In this document: positions 14,150 through 15,423 of the stretch, piece by piece
How positions within the stretch are numbered: the first letter of the stretch is position 1
Layout of the letters: each line of letters starts with the position of its first letter
Program-made: the position numbers and the translations under genes
Assembly (NCBI GenBank): GCA_003535395.1
Contig: DOHE01000108.1
Coordinates: 1-15,423, forward strand
DNA from: Clostridiales bacterium
GTDB lineage: Bacteria; Bacillota; Clostridia; UBA8921
DNA length: 15,423 bases
Reading direction: 5' to 3'
The notes under the pieces: generated by a model
The model's input: only the letters and a program-made list of their open reading frames with translations
Databases searched by the model: none
Told to the model about the DNA's origin: nothing

Positions 14150-14521
14150 TCAATCTGGTGAATTTTGGGTTCCTCCCCTGTTCCGGTGTCTTTTGCACAT
14201 ACCCCGGCCACACGGCCCCCCTGCATCAATGCAAAGCTTGTACTTCCCGCCTTCTATTTTCAATACCCGCCCTTCCACCAGGCAATCCGCCAGTTTCTTT
14301 CTGGCACGATCATACATACCCTGTACCGTCGTTCTCGCAACCTTCATCCATTCGGCGCACTCCTCCTGGGTAAAGCCTTCATGGTCGATGAGCCGGATGG
14401 TTTCATATTCTTCAACGGACATCTCCACAACTTCATTATTGGCAACAGCCGCACCTAAAGGCCCAAACCGGCTGATATCCGGAAGGCAGCATACATTTTT
14501 CCATTTTGCAGGTCTTGGCAT
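14150..14521 (-). CDS. DUF134 family predicted DNA-binding protein
   Basis: A 123-residue protein of the DUF134 (UPF0251) family, small helix-turn-helix proteins of unknown target. Family features are the start MPRPAKWKNV, PDISRFGPLG, EEYETIRLIDHEGFTQEECAEWMKVARTTVQ (residues 37-67, the helix-turn-helix region resembling sigma factor region 4) and KKLADCLVEGRVLKIEGG (75-92). The C-terminus has two cysteines (C104, C109) near a histidine, a possible metal site common in the family. The ATG at 14521 has GAGGTGG seven bases upstream. It is the first gene after a good promoter and precedes the Snf2 gene by 16 bp, so it may regulate or work with the Snf2-SWIM pair; that is inference from position only. 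Confidence 0.88.
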   Translation of the reverse strand: MPRPAKWKNVCCLPDISRFGPLGAAVANNEVVEMSVEEYETIRLIDHEGFTQEECAEWMKVARTTVQGMYDRARKKLADCLVEGRVLKIEGGKYKLCIDAGGPCGRGMCKRHRNRGGTQNSPD

Positions 14522-14541
14522 GACATTTCCACCTCATGCTC

Positions 14542-14569
14542 ATCATACAAAAATTCAGTAAGCTGTCAA
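14542..14569 (-). promoter_or_regulatory. Promoter of the DUF134-Snf2-SWIM operon
   Basis: Perfect TTGACA (14569-14564), a 16-bp spacer and TATGAT (14547-14542, five of six). The start site would be near 14535, leaving a leader of about 14 nt that carries the ribosome binding site. Confidence 0.7.
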
Positions 14570-14598
14570 CAAAAATATCCGGCCACCCTGCCTTCCAG

Positions 14599-14630
14599 AA
14601 AAAAAACAGCCGGATCAGGGAATGATCGGC
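14599..14630 (-). terminator. Rho-independent terminator of the GH3 glycosidase gene
   Basis: On the minus strand GCCGATCA, a five-base loop and TGATCCGGC form a stem with one bulged C, followed by TG and eight T residues. The stem overlaps the last codons and the TGA stop of the GH3 gene (14617-14615). It isolates that gene from the DUF134 promoter. Confidence 0.8.
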
Positions 14631-15423
14631 CCCCCCTCCGGCTGGACGTGGGTGCGCGATGCATGGATGTAAACTTTTCCTTCCAGGCGGATATCCCTGG
14701 AGGATGCACCTGCCAGAATCCGAAACTCACCGCTTTCCACATGCCACCGCTGAAGAGAGGGGTTGTACAGAGCAAACGCTGCACGATCAAGGCAGAACGT
14801 GACCTGTTTTTCTTCTCCGGGCTCCAGATGGATTTTTGCAAAAGCCTTGAGTTCCTTTTCAGGACGGATCATGCAGCTGACAACGTCTTTGATATACAGC
14901 TGAACTGTTTCCTTTCCCGCCATGTCCCCCGTATTTTTCACCCGGAAGCTGACATGGATGTCTCCATCCTCTCCTGCCGTTTCCGGTGTCACGGTCAATC
15001 CGCTGTATTCATATCTTGTATAAGACAGGCCATATCCGAAGGGAAACAGCACATCTTTGCCTGCTTTGTCAAAATACCGGTATCCCACCAGTATACCTTC
15101 TGAATACGGGACTGAAAACCCATTCCCTGGATAATCCTTCACCCCGGGTACATCCTCCAGGCACAGGGGAAACGTTTCTGCCAGTTTTCCGCTCGGATTG
15201 GTCTTTCCAAAAAGCACTTCCGCGACAGCACTTCCCGCTGCCTGTCCGGTATACCAGGCAAAAATGATCCCTTTCACACTGTCGATCCACCGTGACATAT
15301 CGATGGCTGCTCCGGCCTGAACTACAACCACTACATTCCTGTTATACTCAGCAGTGCGCAGGATCGCTTCTTCGATTTCCGGAGATAGCCGGATATCCGG
15401 CCGATCCCGGCCTTCTCCCTCGG
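14615..15423 (-). CDS. GH3 family glycosidase (beta-glucosidase-like), C-terminal 268 residues
   Basis: The frame is open to the right edge of the window, so the start lies outside; a shorter frame from a GTG at 15331 would begin in mid-domain and is not the gene start. The visible part begins EGEGRDRPDIRLSPEIEEAI and continues with NVVVVVQAGAAIDMSRW and GIIFAWYTGQAAGSAVAEVL, then NPSGKLAETFP and LFPFGYGLSYT. These belong to the GH3 C-terminal alpha/beta domain. A fibronectin-III-like domain follows (FRVKNTGDMAGKETVQLYI, FAKIHLEPGEEKQVTF), as in bacterial beta-glucosidases and beta-xylosidases. The catalytic nucleophile domain is outside the window, so exact specificity cannot be read; the xylA at the other end makes plant-glycan use plausible. 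The gene ends in a terminator. Confidence 0.92.
   Translation of the reverse strand, partial: EGEGRDRPDIRLSPEIEEAILRTAEYNRNVVVVVQAGAAIDMSRWIDSVKGIIFAWYTGQAAGSAVAEVLFGKTNPSGKLAETFPLCLEDVPGVKDYPGNGFSVPYSEGILVGYRYFDKAGKDVLFPFGYGLSYTRYEYSGLTVTPETAGEDGDIHVSFRVKNTGDMAGKETVQLYIKDVVSCMIRPEKELKAFAKIHLEPGEEKQVTFCLDRAAFALYNPSLQRWHVESGEFRILAGASSRDIRLEGKVYIHASRTHVQPEGGPIIP

Overview
The window looks like a chromosomal segment from a Gram-positive anaerobe of the Firmicutes, most likely a clostridial relative. The reasons are AAGGAG-type ribosome binding sites, a pst-phoU-phoPR operon driven by direct TTTACA repeats in the Gram-positive Pho-box style, a BmrC/BmrD-type ABC pair, a YwqA/YwqB-like Snf2-SWIM pair, and carbohydrate genes at both ends. 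The species cannot be named from the sequence. No tRNA, rRNA, CRISPR array, transposase or phage gene was seen. Every gene except one glycosyltransferase lies on the minus strand.

Right to left, which is the direction of transcription for most genes: (i) 15423-14615, the C-terminal part of a GH3 glycosidase, ending in a terminator hairpin; (ii) 14569-10445, an operon with its own sigma-70-type promoter: a DUF134 helix-turn-helix protein, an Snf2-family ATPase, and a SWIM zinc-finger protein whose tail carries two AT-hook motifs in a 102-bp tandem repeat; (iii) 10390-6708, a promoter with consensus -35 and -10 boxes and dense symmetry, then a heterodimeric ABC exporter whose two halves overlap by ATGA; (iv) 5926-6753, the only plus-strand gene, a GT8 glycosyltransferase that appears to be leaderless and whose 3' end overlaps the exporter; (v) 5908-524, a phosphate regulon operon in the order pstC-pstA-pstB-phoU-phoP-phoR, without pstS beside it; (vi) 297-1, the start of xylA, running off the window.

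The phosphate block forms one circuit. PstCAB would import phosphate, PhoU relays transporter state, and PhoR/PhoP, sensor and regulator, would act on the Pho box at 5870-5908. That box overlaps the predicted promoter of the divergent glycosyltransferase, so phosphate starvation could switch on pst and switch off the sugar transferase together. This is inference.

The parts most worth a second look are the pst/GT8 divergent control region, the operator-like array and short leader reading frame before the exporter, and the AT-hook tail on the SWIM partner of the Snf2 ATPase. I did not find a clearly novel defence or mobile system.
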